From Panicum virgatum (taxonomy: Eukaryota; Streptophyta; Magnoliopsida; Poales; Poaceae), in assembly GCF_016808335.1 (NCBI RefSeq), contig NC_053146.1, forward strand, positions 26,070,938-26,134,937: a stretch of DNA of 64,000 bases. Direction: 5' to 3'. Position 1 is the stretch's first letter. Each line of letters begins with the position of its first letter. The notes under the pieces were generated by a model. That model saw only the letters and a list, made by a program, of their open reading frames with translations. It had not been told where the DNA came from and did no database searches. Positions 11,545-22,823 of this stretch are shown piece by piece. Made by a program: the position numbers and the translations under genes.

Positions 11545-11856
11545 AGAGCAACTCCAGCAGGGCTCCTATTTGAGTGACTAATCCCACATTTTAGTCACTT
11601 TGTTCAAATTTTCATCTCCAGCAGGGTCCCTACTTGGGTGACTAAATTTCCTCTCCCACCCCCTCAATTTGGTCACCCTCTACTTAGGCTACCAAAAGTA
11701 GGGCCCACCATTTTCTTTTCCTTTTAGTCTATTTAGAAGTCTATTTAATCGGTGCTGCTGGAGTAGAGACTATATTTTGGGTGACTAAACTTGGAAAGTG
11801 GGTGACTAAAATGAGTTTTAGTCACTCAAATTTAGTCACTCCACTGGAGTTGCTCT
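11545..11856. mobile_element. MITE with AGAGCAACTCCAG ends
   Basis: AGAGCAACTCCAG at 11545-11557 is mirrored by CTGGAGTTGCTCT ending at 11856. Internal segments also pair (several TAGTCAC and GTGACTAA units). It is a 312-bp non-coding element of a type common near grass genes. No clear target-site duplication is seen, so I do not assign a superfamily. Confidence 0.75.
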
Positions 11857-12222
11857 GCCTTGCTCTCCATTTCCCTACTAAATAATTGATTGGCTGTACA
11901 TCCATTCAATTTTTCATCCAAGAGAAGTAAATAAACATTTTAACCTAATTTTAATGTCAACTCGCCTGGTATTAGTTTCCTGTTGCTATTTTGAGTCTTA
12001 GATTCCAACCAGCTGTATCACTAATCCACATGTTTATTATTTAAATTTTGGAACTATTTGAAACAAGTGCATGTATTTTTTTTATTTTTGGTTGTGGGGG
12101 TGGGGGAGGAGGGCACATTTCATCAAGTTGGCTTGATCTCAGACTGGACACATTGGACTGTTATGGTAGCCTTTTTCTGTCTCTCAAAGGCTACCAATTC
12201 TATAATTTTACATTTTGTTCTG

Positions 12223-12400
12223 TGCTCATGCTAAAGATTGGGATATCTCTGAGGAGTTAGCTTTGGATAGGAGCACTTGGAGACTAGCTATCAACGTACC
12301 TGAACCATGACCTTTGTGTCTTTTGGGTTTCATCTCTAGCCTACCCCAACTCGCTTGGGACAAAAGGCTATGTTGTTGTTGTTGTTGTTGCTCATGCTAA
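12223..12400 (+). mobile_element. 5'-truncated RTE-type LINE fragment
   Basis: TGCTCATGCTAA is repeated exactly at 12223-12234 and 12389-12400, a 12-bp target duplication. The 154-bp insert carries the last codons of an RTE-like ORF (WRLAINVPEP then TGA at 12308-12310), a short 3' region with GCCTACCCCAACTCGCTTGG, and a (TTG)n tail. It lies just upstream of the exon at 12427. Confidence 0.85.
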
Positions 12401-12710
12401 TATTATGACATCGATTTTGACTTCAGGCACTGCATGGTCGGTGCAGGCTGATACTCCAGACACCGATTCTAAACCACCTGGTGGTTCAAAGGAGAACCAC
12501 GTTAGCAGTGGTCCAAATGGTACTGGAGAAACTGGACAGCCTATTCCACGTAAGTGCCAAAGTAGAGGCAATAGAAAAGCACACAGCTCACATAAACAGA
12601 GGTTCTTTGCTGGTAATTTCATAAGTAACCCTGACCAATATGGTGCTGTATCAGAAAGTCCTCCAGGCAATTCAGTTGGGTATTTCTACGGATCCACTCC
12701 AGAAAATCAC

Positions 12711-12788
12711 AGGTAGGTTAATAATTGATCCATGTTCACTTACAGTAGACAGGTAGGTTAATAGTTGATCCATGTTCACTTACAGTAA
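12711..12788 (+). repeat. 40-bp tandem duplication at a splice donor
   Basis: A 40-bp unit starting AGGTAGGTTAATA is present twice (from 12711 and from 12751) with very few differences. It duplicates the donor site of exon 12427-12712 in the LARP1 pseudogene. Confidence 0.8.
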
Positions 12789-13400
12789 AACCTACCTATT
12801 TACTGTTTCAAATTGTTGTTGGTTTGATGATCCCTATGATGATTAGCTATAAGAGTTCAAAGCTGAGTTCTTCTCAATCACGGAATTCCTACTGGGAGCT
12901 CACCTATTGGATCAATGCCCAAATCTTCTACACAATGTCAGAATCTAACTTATCATCTTCTAGAAAAAATAAACTCCAGCAACAGCTGCCTTTACGATGG
13001 CAAACTTTTAAGTTCTAATGCCCTTGAAAAACATTATTCATCAGCACCCTCTACTACATTCAGTCCCACCTTTTGAACTGATCTGTTGACATTCTTTTTC
13101 TGCGTGATGGTACAATAAGTTCAAAGATCACTGCCTTATGGAACGTAAGAAGTTAGGCACTGGTCACAGCAAGGTTCAGTCTTCCTCTTATGTATTTGTC
13201 TTGTAATGGCAACTTTGTAATACTTATTATAGAGGAAAGAAAATAAGCTGATCAGGTTAATTTTTATGTGCGGCTACATTACCTGTTGGATTGTTGGATA
13301 CTTATTTAATTTAATTAAATTTTATGTATGCCCTTGTGTCATGAACTTAATGTTAATATTTTTCATTATTATTGACACATGTGCTTTCAATGGTCTGCAG

Positions 13401-14335
13401 CAAATGAACTCGCTGTATCGGTTTTGGTCATACTATCTGAGAGACAATTTTAATGAAAGCATTTTAAGAAATTTGCACTGGAGGATGCAGCAGCAAGCTA
13501 CAGATATGGACTTGAGTGTCTCTTCAGATTTTATAGGTATGGCATGCAAATTTGAGGAATAAGCTTCCAATCATTGTTTATTTACATCTGCAATATCCTT
13601 TTTGGATCAGTATTGCAATAAAGCAGCATCATTTACCACCTACTCCTTTGCAGTTATGGTTTGGAGAAAAACTTCCAACCCAATGTATGAGAATTTCGAG
13701 AAGCTTATGCTCGAATTCTACCATAATGGTGATTTTTATGGACTCGAAAAATACTGGTAACTTTCTTCTTAAATTTTGCAGTACTCTATTAGTTGCCGCT
13801 CTACTGGCTTACTGCAATCCCATACTTATGTGAATTTGTTGCTGGAGATTTATTTATTTATCTTTAATGAAGGAACAAACTGCTGGCTGTTGCTGTAACT
13901 TCTTGTGTCACCTTATGACTTGCTGCATGGATGCCAAAGTTCATGCAAATTCCTATAATTGGTTAAACATGTGCTTTCTTACATGAAAAAGGGTGTAAAA
14001 TTTGTACTCAAAACTGCAAAACTGCAAGCCCAACTTAAAATGAGAACTAAAAATTTGGTTCAAACTTTGGCCAGATTTACTGCCCAAACCAGCAGCTGTA
14101 GGATTATGATGCTTAGTCACTGATATATTCTTTTGTTGATTGGACCAGGGCATTTCACCATTATTGAAATCCAGATACCGGCCCTATAGATAAGCATCCA
14201 GAGTTGGAGAGGCTCCTTAGGGAGGAGTTCTGGACCCTGGATGATTTCAAGGCGAAGGAGAAAACCCATGAGGCGGCAGAGAAACAGACAGGTGGCAGTA
14301 GCAGCACTGTGACGGTGGCCCGTGGCCGCACATAG
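13401..14335 (+). pseudogene. DM15-repeat exons of the LARP1 pseudogene
   Basis: Exon 13401-13536 starts [20 protein letters not shown], then changes frame into [19 protein letters not shown]. Exon 13654-13756 gives YGLEKNFQPN, a frame change, then ENFEKLMLEFYHNGDFYGLE. Exon 14149-14335 gives AFHHY, TGA at 14165, then DKHPELERLLREEF to the terminal stop. These are the three helical DM15 repeats (cap-binding region) and the C-terminus of LARP1. Confidence 0.85.
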
Positions 14336-15322
14336 CAAGGCTGGGACTAAGTAGGTCCAAGCTCGGCATGAAAACTTTGCGGTCACCCGGGAAAGGAGAA
14401 ATTAGCCTATTTTTTTGCGGTCGCCCGGGAAAGGAGAAATTAGCCTATTTTTTTCATTTGCTGAGTAAGGATTTGAGTAGACATCTGTTCAGATTTTGCT
14501 ATACCCCCTGCCAGTACTTGTGCTGTGGCTGCCCAGAAATTTTTCCTCCCTTTTTTTCATTACCTTACTGGCATCAATGTGGGAGCTGTACATTGTAGAT
14601 GATAACTTTTCCTGTTATTAAAAAGACAAATAATGGAGCATGCATTTTGAAGCCGTGGTCTGTCGTTAATAGGGTTTAGTGTTTGTTTGGTTTTGCAGCC
14701 ATGATGGGTTCTACTTTTTTCGAATTTGTTGTGTTGAATATCGTTTTGAAGACCTTTTTTTTATTCTTTTTTGAAGCTTATTTTGAAAACGAAAATGATG
14801 TCGCAACTCGTAATTTTTGGATATTTTCATGAGTTTCGTCCCAAACCTGTGGTGGACTAAAAGTGGTGTAAGGATCATTTGGACAACAAAGAGTGCCGAA
14901 TCAATCGCACTCATAAGAGAATATTGCGACAATCGCACTCCTTATGAAAACCAGTAGTCAAGCTACAACCCATGAAAGTTATGTTTTTTTTTATTTGGCC
15001 TTCCCCTCGATTTGCAGGTCAAGTTTTTTGGCAGACCATCTCTGCTCTTCCATCGAGGCGCAAACTGCATTAGTGGCACAAAATCTAATGATACTTATTT
15101 GCCTCACCACTGCATTAGTGGACACCCTCCACAGTTCGCTCCCCTGCAAATAGAATCGCACACTGCAGTGGTGAGGCAAGAGGATCTTCTACCCCTGATG
15201 TGTCTTCATTCTTGTGATGGATATTTTGTGTCTTACGGTGAAAAAGGCCTCGGATAAGGGGCTTCTCCAACCACTGGCTGCAAGAGCAATGCAGAAACGG
15301 ATCTCTCTTTACGCTAGCGATG
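14336..15322. other. 3' flank of the LARP1 pseudogene; no gene
   Basis: 14377-14452 holds two tandem copies of a 38-bp unit containing CGGTC(A/G)CCCGGGAAAGG, differing at one base. 14450-14990 looks like an old 3' UTR and AT-rich spacer. 15000-15183 holds a nested inverted repeat described separately. No coding region is supported. Confidence 0.5.
15099..15179. repeat. Perfect 16-bp inverted repeat with 49-bp spacer
   Basis: TTGCCTCACCACTGCA (15099-15114) and its exact reverse complement (15164-15179). A weaker outer pair lies around 15008-15018 and 15143-15158, and a GCAAACTGCATTAGTGG segment at 15060-15076 partly repeats the left arm. It could be a MITE relic or a small hairpin locus. There is no target duplication that I can see. 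Confidence 0.7.
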
Positions 15323-15324
15323 TA

Positions 15325-15576
15325 CTCCCTTGGTTCACAAATAATGCAATTCTCGCTTTTTGATGAGTCAACAGTTTGAACTTTGACTAAAGTTATATAA
15401 AAATGTAATAATACTCATGATACATAAGTATCATTACATTGGTTATTGAGTATATTTTCATAATAAATTTGTTTGGAGATATAAGTGCTAATACTATTTA
15501 TTATAAATTTGATCAAATTTGAACTAGTTTGACAAACACGGATCCTACAGTTGCATTCTTTTGTGGACGGAGGAAG
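15325..15576. mobile_element. Stowaway MITE (Tc1/mariner type)
   Basis: The left end CTCCCTTGGTTCACAAATAA and the right end, read in reverse as CTTCCTCCGTCCACAAAAGA, are terminal inverted repeats of the well-known CTCCCTCCGT type, flanked by TA on both sides (15323-15324, 15577-15578). It is 252 bp, AT-rich and non-coding. Confidence 0.88.
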
Positions 15577-15957
15577 TAGTCATCTTCCTCCAACCAGCAG
15601 CAGAGGATATTGGAATCACTCGATATTTTACCGTCTTTGGTGAAGCCTCGGGCTTCTGAACTAATATGTACAAAAGTTCTGCTCTCCCACTACACTGTCA
15701 AGAATAGGACAGAGCAATATTGCTTGAGAGCCTTCGTTGCTCAATCTCAGATTTGCTTGCAAATATAAATATCTAGGAGTACCCCTCTTAGCCCATAAAT
15801 TGTAAGAAATCATATCCATCCGTTCATTGATAAGATTGCTTTGGAAAAGCCGACTTACTCACCAAGACTGGAAGAAAAATTCTGGTGGTTTGTTGATAAA
15901 TATTTAAAAAGGGGCTAAGTGTCACTTTTTTCCTTAGTCTTACACCGTATTCCAGAA

Positions 15958-16350
15958 GTCTGACGAGAGGAAGCATCAGCATCTCAGGTTGTTGTACCTA
16001 AAGGGCTTCATTCCAAATAAGCCGACGACCAATGTGCTGGTGGAAAGTGGCGCTGCAATCAACTTTGTGTTGTACACCACATGTTGAGAGCATCGGAAAA
16101 CTCTCGAAGATTTGATCAAGACCGATCTGATACTCAGGGACTTCGGCGGAAATCTTTTGCAGGGTAGAGGAAGATCTGAACGTGGAATTCACCATCGACA
16201 AGGTTGTATCGGTTGATTGATGGGGACGTGACCCGATCTTTCGAGAGGTAGAGGTAAATTTGATAGGTGGAACCTCGATGTTGGCGATACAGCTTCTAAT
16301 CACACACGATTCAAAGTCATGCAACTGTTACACCGCTGCTCCGTTAGTTA
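15958..16350 (+). pseudogene. Ty3/gypsy aspartic protease fragment
   Basis: The plus strand reads LRLLYLKGFIPNKPTTNVLV, then ESGAAINFV, a stop, then TLEDLIKTDLILRDFGGN and further on LNVEFTI. This is the retropepsin region common in plant gypsy gag-pol proteins. The catalytic triad reads E-S-G where D-S-G or D-G-G is expected. Stops and frame changes make it non-functional. Confidence 0.7.
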
Positions 16351-17329
16351 TCAACCAACCACAACTCGATTGGCTTCGCCAAGAAAACTTTTTTTGCAAG
16401 CGAATCGGAGAACACAAGCAAGAAAGGGTAAACACAAAATCTGAAATGGCAGATGTGTATGAAGCAAAAACCAAGATGGGGTTCAAGCTCTGATCATAAA
16501 AGGACTAATCACCACAGTGGTGAAAAACAAGAACGGACGCCCTGATTCAAAGCAAAAGGACTCGACATCTCAGTTACAATGAAGATGATTGTTTCTCAAT
16601 GGAAAACAAGCACTAAGCAAAACCCAAACCCTAAGTGGCGGAAGCTATTGAGTTTATACCAGAAATAGGGACGTCCTAGGGTTGGGGGAGACCAAGGGGT
16701 GCCCACAACTTGGGCTTAAGGCCCGACACGATACAAAGGCCTGCTCGGCCCAAAACAGGTGACGTAGCACCTTGTCGTGGACACAGAATGATCCATGAAT
16801 CTTCTGGAGCTGGGACCCGAACCAAAAGAAGCGTCTCACCGTCAAGTTTCCAATGCATTTGAGAACACCTTATTTGGAAGACATATGAGGGAGACATCAC
16901 CGTTTGAGTGCAGGGCTTTTGGCTGATTCCAAACCGAACCCGCAGTCCAAGTTGGCGACGACTTGTAGCTTGGTGATGAGGCCGGCTTGAGCATGTCCAG
17001 CATGGTGATGTCCTCATTACTGATACGTCAGTAGTCAGTCGTTACGGCCGATGCACCTGCATGGTAGATCAGAGGCATGGAGTGCTTTTCTAGAAAAGTC
17101 TAAGAGGACGACTTCCTACGAGTCTCTGGCTAGAGCCGATTCGAGCAATTGGCTCTAAAAGCTCGTGTCAATAGATCAAGACTTTGATGATCATGATGAA
17201 GACACGAACAAATAGCCGATGATTATTATTGAGCAGTAGGGACGGGCGATCACATGATTATGTTGTTGCTAATGCTGCTGAGACGATATGACGAGAAAGA
17301 CTTTATTATTTCTTACTGCAAAATACTTG

Positions 17330-18060
17330 GGAATTTTATCTTGCAAAAATAAAAGTAGCTTAGCTCCTCAATGATATGATAAATTCCTACCAAATCCATA
17401 TGTGGATACATATTTGAAAATCTTATACATATGCTACTTGTTTTTGCACTGAGCAATGTCAAATTGTTTGTGACCCTTTTGAGATTAATTTCATGCTTTT
17501 AAGATCAACATCACGTACATTCCACATATCCTTCCATTGCTGGGTTTTCTAGATATTAACTACCGGGCACATTGCTGTGGTTTTATCTAGACTCATCTAC
17601 TCAGACACTCATATGCGGGCTTCTACAATGGAAGTTACGCAAAAAACATGTCTTCCATCCGTACAAAAGTGCTCCATCACTTTGACACAGCTCTTCATAT
17701 TCATCATGCAGAAAGATATTGGCTATGCAAAAAGAAAGGAAAAAACATATCTGTGCCCAAAAGTATGGAAAAGAAAAAAAAAGAGAAGAAAGAAAGATAG
17801 CCCATATCTCAAGAAAGAAATAAAAAAGAGAGATGTGCAAAAAGGGATGCAAGTTCCATCCAGAAATTCCACACACATACACATATTGATCTGATTGTAT
17901 GACTTATTTTCTCCATGATCCAGTTTTTGACTTTGCAAAATATGCAGTACAAGTATTCTTCCTCTTCATCCCCTACCTTGAGCTCCACAAAAAGCCTTAT
18001 TAGAGATAGGGAGGAAAGAGATGATCCAATGCCTTGGTGAGGAATCATACACATTGAGTG
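17330..18060 (+). repeat. Conserved 3' non-coding retroelement block (copy in B)
   Basis: This stretch shares order and motifs with 47020-47830 (element Y) and 59180-59850 (element X): AAATTCCTA near the start, CAAATTGTTTGTGACCC, AAGATCAACATCACGTACAT, A-rich runs ending AAAGATAGCCCAT, CACACA near the middle, and GAATCATACACATTGAGTGA. It lies between coding and 3' LTR in X and Y, so it marks the same place in B. No protein is predicted. Confidence 0.65.
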
Positions 18061-18934
18061 ATCCGAGAGAATAGTCGTGGAGCAAAGTTATATTTTTCTT
18101 TCAAAAGACAAAAGTTATTTGGCAAGAGTAGACTTGGTTTGACTCTCCACATTGGCTTTAAAAATTATGATATAAAGCCTGAAGAGAATCATCTACTATG
18201 AAAAAGGGTTGTACCAAAAAAGTTTATTATGGTCTCCACATCGCTACGATCTTCATCTGTTAGGTGTTCGAGGCTATAACTTCTAGGCGCATCACTGTCT
18301 TTTCGTCTAGATTCATCTGTTAGTTATCAAAGTATCAAGGTTGTCATATTGGAGCCATTAACTAAATTCTGGCAAGGAAATTGAAGGGAGACATTGGTGA
18401 CGAAAGGGCAGCATAAAAAAAGTCGAGGTATTGAGTCCATCGTGTAGATTGAGACATTGGATGCACAAAGTTTCGAAGCATGAAATCTTCATACCCCGAA
18501 ACTGGTTTTTTTTGAAACGTGTCAATCGAATGCTGCATGATAAGGAAGCTGATGGAAGCAAGCCGACGTTAAGGCAGGAAAAGGATAATAGCAAATTGAG
18601 CCTATGGGCCAAAAGGGCGTCGTAGCTAATGGAGCAAGAATTGGGCAGGTAGACTTCGTCAGCAAGTTATCGTGTCAAAACTAGGTTTTAGAAACTTTAT
18701 TTCTTTTAGTCAAGTCATGTCATCATCTACTAGGGTTTGTAGCTTATAAATATTAGCGTATGGGCTTGTAATTAGATTTACCACCTCTCGATCAAACAAA
18801 CCCATTTACCTTTACACATTTACCTTTATGTATCTACCTTTCGGCTTCACGCCATTACCCTAGGAGTAGGAGTAATGTAGTTCTCCGGTGGCTTCTTCAA
18901 TGAGTAGGGCTGCATCACCTCGACTCCGGCTAAT

Positions 18935-20414
18935 TGTTGGCACTCCTTAGCCTAACGAATTACTCCGCAAGCGCACAGAGACCGATTGTAGCTTTCACCA
19001 AGGAGTATACCTGGGATATCGAATCCAAGGAACGGTAAAGCTTCGACCAAGTTTAGAGATCTTCAACCGGACACAACCAGCAAGAAGAAGACCAAGGAAA
19101 GAGGGCCTAACTCCAGATAACCTACTATTCTGACTAGTTGATGAGCTAACTACTGACTTGATCTGCTTCGGCGGCTGGAAGAGGAAGGACTTCAGAAAGG
19201 GATGAGAGGGGAGTATGACGGCAACCTGCAACTACTGCTATGAAAACACCTGAACATGGTGGACTACGAGGGACGGATAGGGCTGTTACCACCTACCGCC
19301 TACCACAACGGTTCCGTGGGGTGGAACACAACCTGAGATAACTACCAAGCCTGGGCACCACGCCCATAGCTCTCGAGCTACTTGCTCCTACCGTGTACTT
19401 AGATAGAAAGCAATCTCAAATAAGCAGAACTTGCTACTTACGCAGACTCAGGATTCCGCAGATCAAAGAAAGTACTTAAACAAGTAACTAAGACAGAAAG
19501 TAAAGCTAGCGAGAAACTGAAGTTGAGACAAAGAACTTACTCAAGTATATTCCTCTGAGGTGGATACAAAAGTGGAGTAAGACCGAGAGAACTCGAGTCC
19601 GCTCCTTTCAGCTCGGCTTTCACCAGAGCACTCACCTCACTCTCTTCCTACTCAACACAAGAGTGTAACAAGATACTCTCTTCTCTAATGGATGGGTGTG
19701 TGTTACAAGAGGGGGTTTGGGCTCTATTTATACTACTCTATGGTCGGTACTGAGCTGAGCGTCGGTTGTACGCAGGTAAGGTAGTTGTGCTTGTCTTTCA
19801 CGCCAAGGGAGAGCATCAGAGGCCGCCAAGTGGGGCCGGCCGGCCTCCCCTAGGCTGGCCGGCCTGGGGATGTGGCCATCTGGCCACCACCTTTGAGTGG
19901 ACGCTCTGGATCTCTTCCTGAAGTCGGTGGCGGTTGCGTGGCACTAACAGAGGCAGTTAGAGGCCGACCGGCTTCTCCCAGGCTGGCTGGCCTGGCTCTG
20001 GCTCGGCTCGGGCCTCCGTCACTCTGGTATGTTGCTCACAGGGCCCACATTGCTCCTCAAGTTGAGTTGAGTTCTGAATCTTCGGGTTGTCATTGGATTT
20101 GGGCTTAAGTCAACTTGGTTCAAGCCTTTCGGTCTTGACTTGTGAATTCTGCCTGAACCACATTGGTGTGAACTTGATCTTGTGCTTAAGCCATGTTCCA
20201 CAAAGTTGCACGACGAAATGTTGCAGGGGTAGGCCGGCCGGCCTGGGATTCACCCCATTTTGGCTCATTTTCGTACATGTTGCTCCTGGATTCAAATACT
20301 CACCAAAACTCATGGAACTTGTTAATGTTAGTGAAAATTATATCTACATAGTTCTAGAAGCATGAAATCCGAAGGAATGTTGGCGGTAAAAATCATCGAA
20401 ATCGACCGCCAACA
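18935..20414 (-). repeat. 3' LTR of element A
   Basis: 1480 bp, TGTTGG...CCAACA, closely matching 27693-29190. A TATA box is present on the minus strand (reverse of CTATTTATA at 19724-19732). GC palindromes lie at about 19835-19865 and 20231-20244. This LTR has one copy of the palindrome at 20231 where the other LTR has two. Confidence 0.92.
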
Positions 20415-20450
20415 CACCCCCACACCTAGACTTTGCTCGTCCCGAGCAAA
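20379..20450 (-). promoter_or_regulatory. PPT of element A with a hairpin on each side
   Basis: The minus strand reads a hairpin TTTGCTCG/CGAGCAAA (20432-20450, loop 3), the PPT GGTGTGGGGGTG (20415-20426), and then the LTR start with arms GTTGGCGGT/ACCGCCAAC (20379-20387 and 20405-20413, loop 17). The PPT primes plus-strand DNA. The hairpins are an observation shared with X and Y. Confidence 0.8.
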
Positions 20451-21950
20451 AGGAGTCGACAAAGATCCTGAGGATCAAGCAAAGTCCGAGGTTCACGAAC
20501 TCAGGTATGCATAAGAATTATTTCAGAGCTTTCCTTTCATATCTCGGATTCTGGGTGGCTAACACCTTCATGTTCACCTATTGATCTCTAGAATAAATCA
20601 ACAAAGATCATGACTAGCTCCGGTTTCACAGTACTTGGAAGATTTTTGTTTTTAAATAAATTCAAGGCATACTCTTTTTGCTCAAGTCACTCATTCACTC
20701 GATTTTTGTTCACAACCTTACTAGCTCTCCCAGTAGTTGTTCTGTATACGAGTATGTGGAGCTAAGTGAAGGATGTCGCATACCCTCAACATTTATATTG
20801 CAAGATCAAACCTTGTGTCTCTTAGTAGTCCAGATGTTCATCTCATGGGTCAAGTGCGAGTGAGAAATGAAGATATATTTCCATGGTGGTTTTGTGTCTG
20901 GCACCCTACACCTCCCCCTTCTTCTTCTCTTTTTTTTTTGAGAGACATGAATGTCATTCATGCTTTTTTTCTTTTTACGGGGGTGTAGTGCTGTTTTGCA
21001 ACCACGTCTCATGGACTTTGGGTTGATGGACGTGTGCGTGAATGATCCCAAGAAGATGAATCAATCTAAACGTCTTTTGGAGGCACTAAATTTGAGCAAG
21101 CTCACAATGCAGTGGATAGCTATAGGTTTGGAATTCATAAGTATGGCTCTGGAATGGGTATCGGTAAAGATGAGCATAAGAGTTTTGCCTAGTTTTGCAT
21201 TTTCGAAATAAAAGTTTCCAAGACCTTGAGTAAAGAGCTAGCACAACATCATGTCATTATATCATAGAGAGCAATTAGCGAACAATCAAGTGATCCTAAA
21301 CATGAGTTTCGGAGGCAATTCAGTACTTGCATAGGAAATAAAACTTAGCAAGACCATGTTCATGAAAAGATTTCAACTCTTTCTGGTCATTTTATTCAAG
21401 CATTTTATTTGAATTTAATTGGCATAATTTTGAATGAATTTGAACGAAACCAGGAAGGATCAGGGAGTAAAGATAGCAAACCATGCGTACGCGAAGGGGG
21501 CCAGAGAATAGCCGACAGGTGGGGCTGGCCGGCCTAGGAGAGGCTGGTCGGCCTGGACCTGTGGCCATCCTTCGTGGCCTTTTTGCACAAGTTCAAGTTC
21601 GGTCTGTTCTACTCCAGGGGGGTTGTTTTGGTGATCTTTCAAAGATCTCAGGCCGGCCGGCCTGGTTTGAACCGCCCGGCTTGCTTTTCTTTTGGAATTC
21701 GTCCGATTTTTTCTTGAATGTTGAGTTAGCCCTCCTCATTCGGTTTTGCTGCGCAGTAGTCAAACGTGAGAGCAGGGGTGTGGTTGGCACACACATGTGC
21801 ACCAACCACATAAACATTAAGAGGAATAAACTTGAAATTTTATTTTATTCAAAGTAAAGATGGGGGTGCTGTTGATTACAAATTAAATGAAACAAAGAAA
21901 TGAAGGAAAATAAAGCACCCAAACTAAAATAATACTAATCTAGACCTAAC
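20451..21950 (-). other. 3' non-coding region of element A
   Basis: About 1.5 kb between the accessory ORF and the hairpin/PPT. It has no credible coding frame. It carries a T-rich run with a G-rich partner near 20920-20985 and GC palindromes at 21525-21560 and 21650-21663. Confidence 0.6.
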
Positions 21951-21953
21951 ATC

Positions 21954-22823
21954 TACTTGGGATCCGGGGATCTATAGAGATCCTCGTTCCCGGTCGCCTT
22001 CGCAAGGCGTTTGATCTTGGAACAAACTGCCTTGCGAAGGGTGTCCACCCTATCCCCTAACTCCATCCTATCAATCTCCGTCTCGACTACGCGCTCATCC
22101 ATGTTGTTGAGGCGTAGTCGGAGAACAGTGAGCTGCTCGCGGAGTGAAGCGATGTCGTTGGGCTCCTCCTCCTCCTCCTCCTCCTCCTCCTCCTCGTCGG
22201 AGTCGGTGTAGGCGTGGACCTCTGGTGGTCCATGGATCGGTGGTGGCCGGATATGGCGACGCACCGAACTCGGCAGAAGATTTGTGCCGGTGCGATCCAA
22301 TAGAGGGGGTGAGCATCTTCCCCCTGCCGACCTTTGCCCCAGTCACGCGATGGCGTGGAGAGCTAGGACTGGCGGGAGAGTACTCGGGGGAGTATGTGGA
22401 CAAGTCCTGCTGCACCATCTGGAGTGCAGCGACTTGAGCGACACGTGCCCCTCCCAACGATGTTCCCGCGCGCTTCATCACAACCTTCCTAGGGGAAAGA
22501 ACCCCTGTGGTAGGTCGTGTCGGGCTACGCGTGCGGGAGTGCACGAGGGCCCCTGATCCCGGGCCCTGGACAGAACTCTCCACCGAGCTGGGAGACAGGC
22601 AACCTTGGGGTGAGGCCGGCCGGCCTCCCATAGGCTGGCCGGCCTGGAGCTGGCGCCCCTGGCCAGCCGGCGGCAATGGTGAGAACGCGTCGATCTCCAC
22701 CGGTTCCAAGATCCTGACGCTGCTCGATGATGCACGGGTTTGGTTGGACTTGGAGGGTGCTCTAGGAGTGGGTGTGTCCATGGCTTCGGATTTTGGTGTT
22801 TTAGGAGAAGATTGCGAGGCCAT
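21954..22823 (-). pseudogene. Accessory coiled-coil ORF between pol and 3' LTR of A
   Basis: It starts MASQSSPKTPKSEAMDTP at 22823 in an excellent ATGGCC context. The N-terminal two-thirds is Ser/Pro/Arg-rich and disordered. After a frame change near 22290 the other frame carries an acidic poly-Glu stretch (GAG codon repeat, 22163-22196), then a heptad-like leucine-rich helix (REQLTVLRLRLNNMDERVVE) and a C-terminus with KIKRLAKATGNED, stop at about 21954. I do not recognise a family. The same layout occurs in X at 57674-58553. The position is that of an env-like gene, but no signal peptide or transmembrane segment is seen. Confidence 0.65.

Larger units (their letters stand above)
11380..13180 (+). 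pseudogene. Central linker exons of the LARP1 pseudogene
   Basis: About 11380-11475 reads QAFSAEEA, then TGA at 11445-11447, then RISDALYHY, a block typical of plant LARP1. Exon 12427-12712 is open (about 95 codons; contains QRFFAGNF and SVGYFYGSTPE). 12840-13180 reads in shifting frames and ends with KFKDHCLMERKKLGTG, the stretch that precedes the DM15 repeats. A MITE, a LINE fragment and a 40-bp tandem duplication lie among these exons. Confidence 0.75.
7548..14335 (+). pseudogene. LARP1: LARP1-type La-related protein gene, degenerate
   Basis: Exons in the right order encode the proline/glycine-rich N-terminal region (7548-8074), the La motif, an acidic linker, and the C-terminal DM15 repeats of plant LARP1, ending with a stop at 14333-14335. 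Plant LARP1 binds mRNA caps and 5'TOP messages and acts in translation and decay; this copy should not make that protein. Lesions: frameshift near 7980; frameshift near 8240; TAA at 9293; TAA at 9416; extra T in a T run at 10039-10045; TGA at 11445; small deletion with frameshift near 13455; frame change near 13690; TGA replacing an Arg codon at 14165. Splice signals mostly remain. The first exon of the usual gene is not seen upstream, so it may be a partial duplicate. A transcribed non-coding role cannot be excluded. Confidence 0.88.
15579..18934 (+). mobile_element. Remnants of older LTR retrotransposon(s), element B
   Basis: The block is repetitive and degenerate. It contains a protease fragment (15958-16350), a conserved 3' non-coding retroelement block (17330-18060), and an LTR-like end (about 18640-18934) with TATAAATA near 18747. 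Element A is inserted at 18935, and similar sequence resumes at 29191. 16350-17330 holds no feature I can name beyond general retroelement character. Boundaries and the number of elements involved are uncertain. Confidence 0.5.

Noticed and set aside
21953..22823. Calling the accessory ORF an envelope gene
   Set aside because: The position fits, but there is no signal peptide, transmembrane segment or fusion-like hydrophobic stretch. The visible features are disorder, acidity and a coiled coil.
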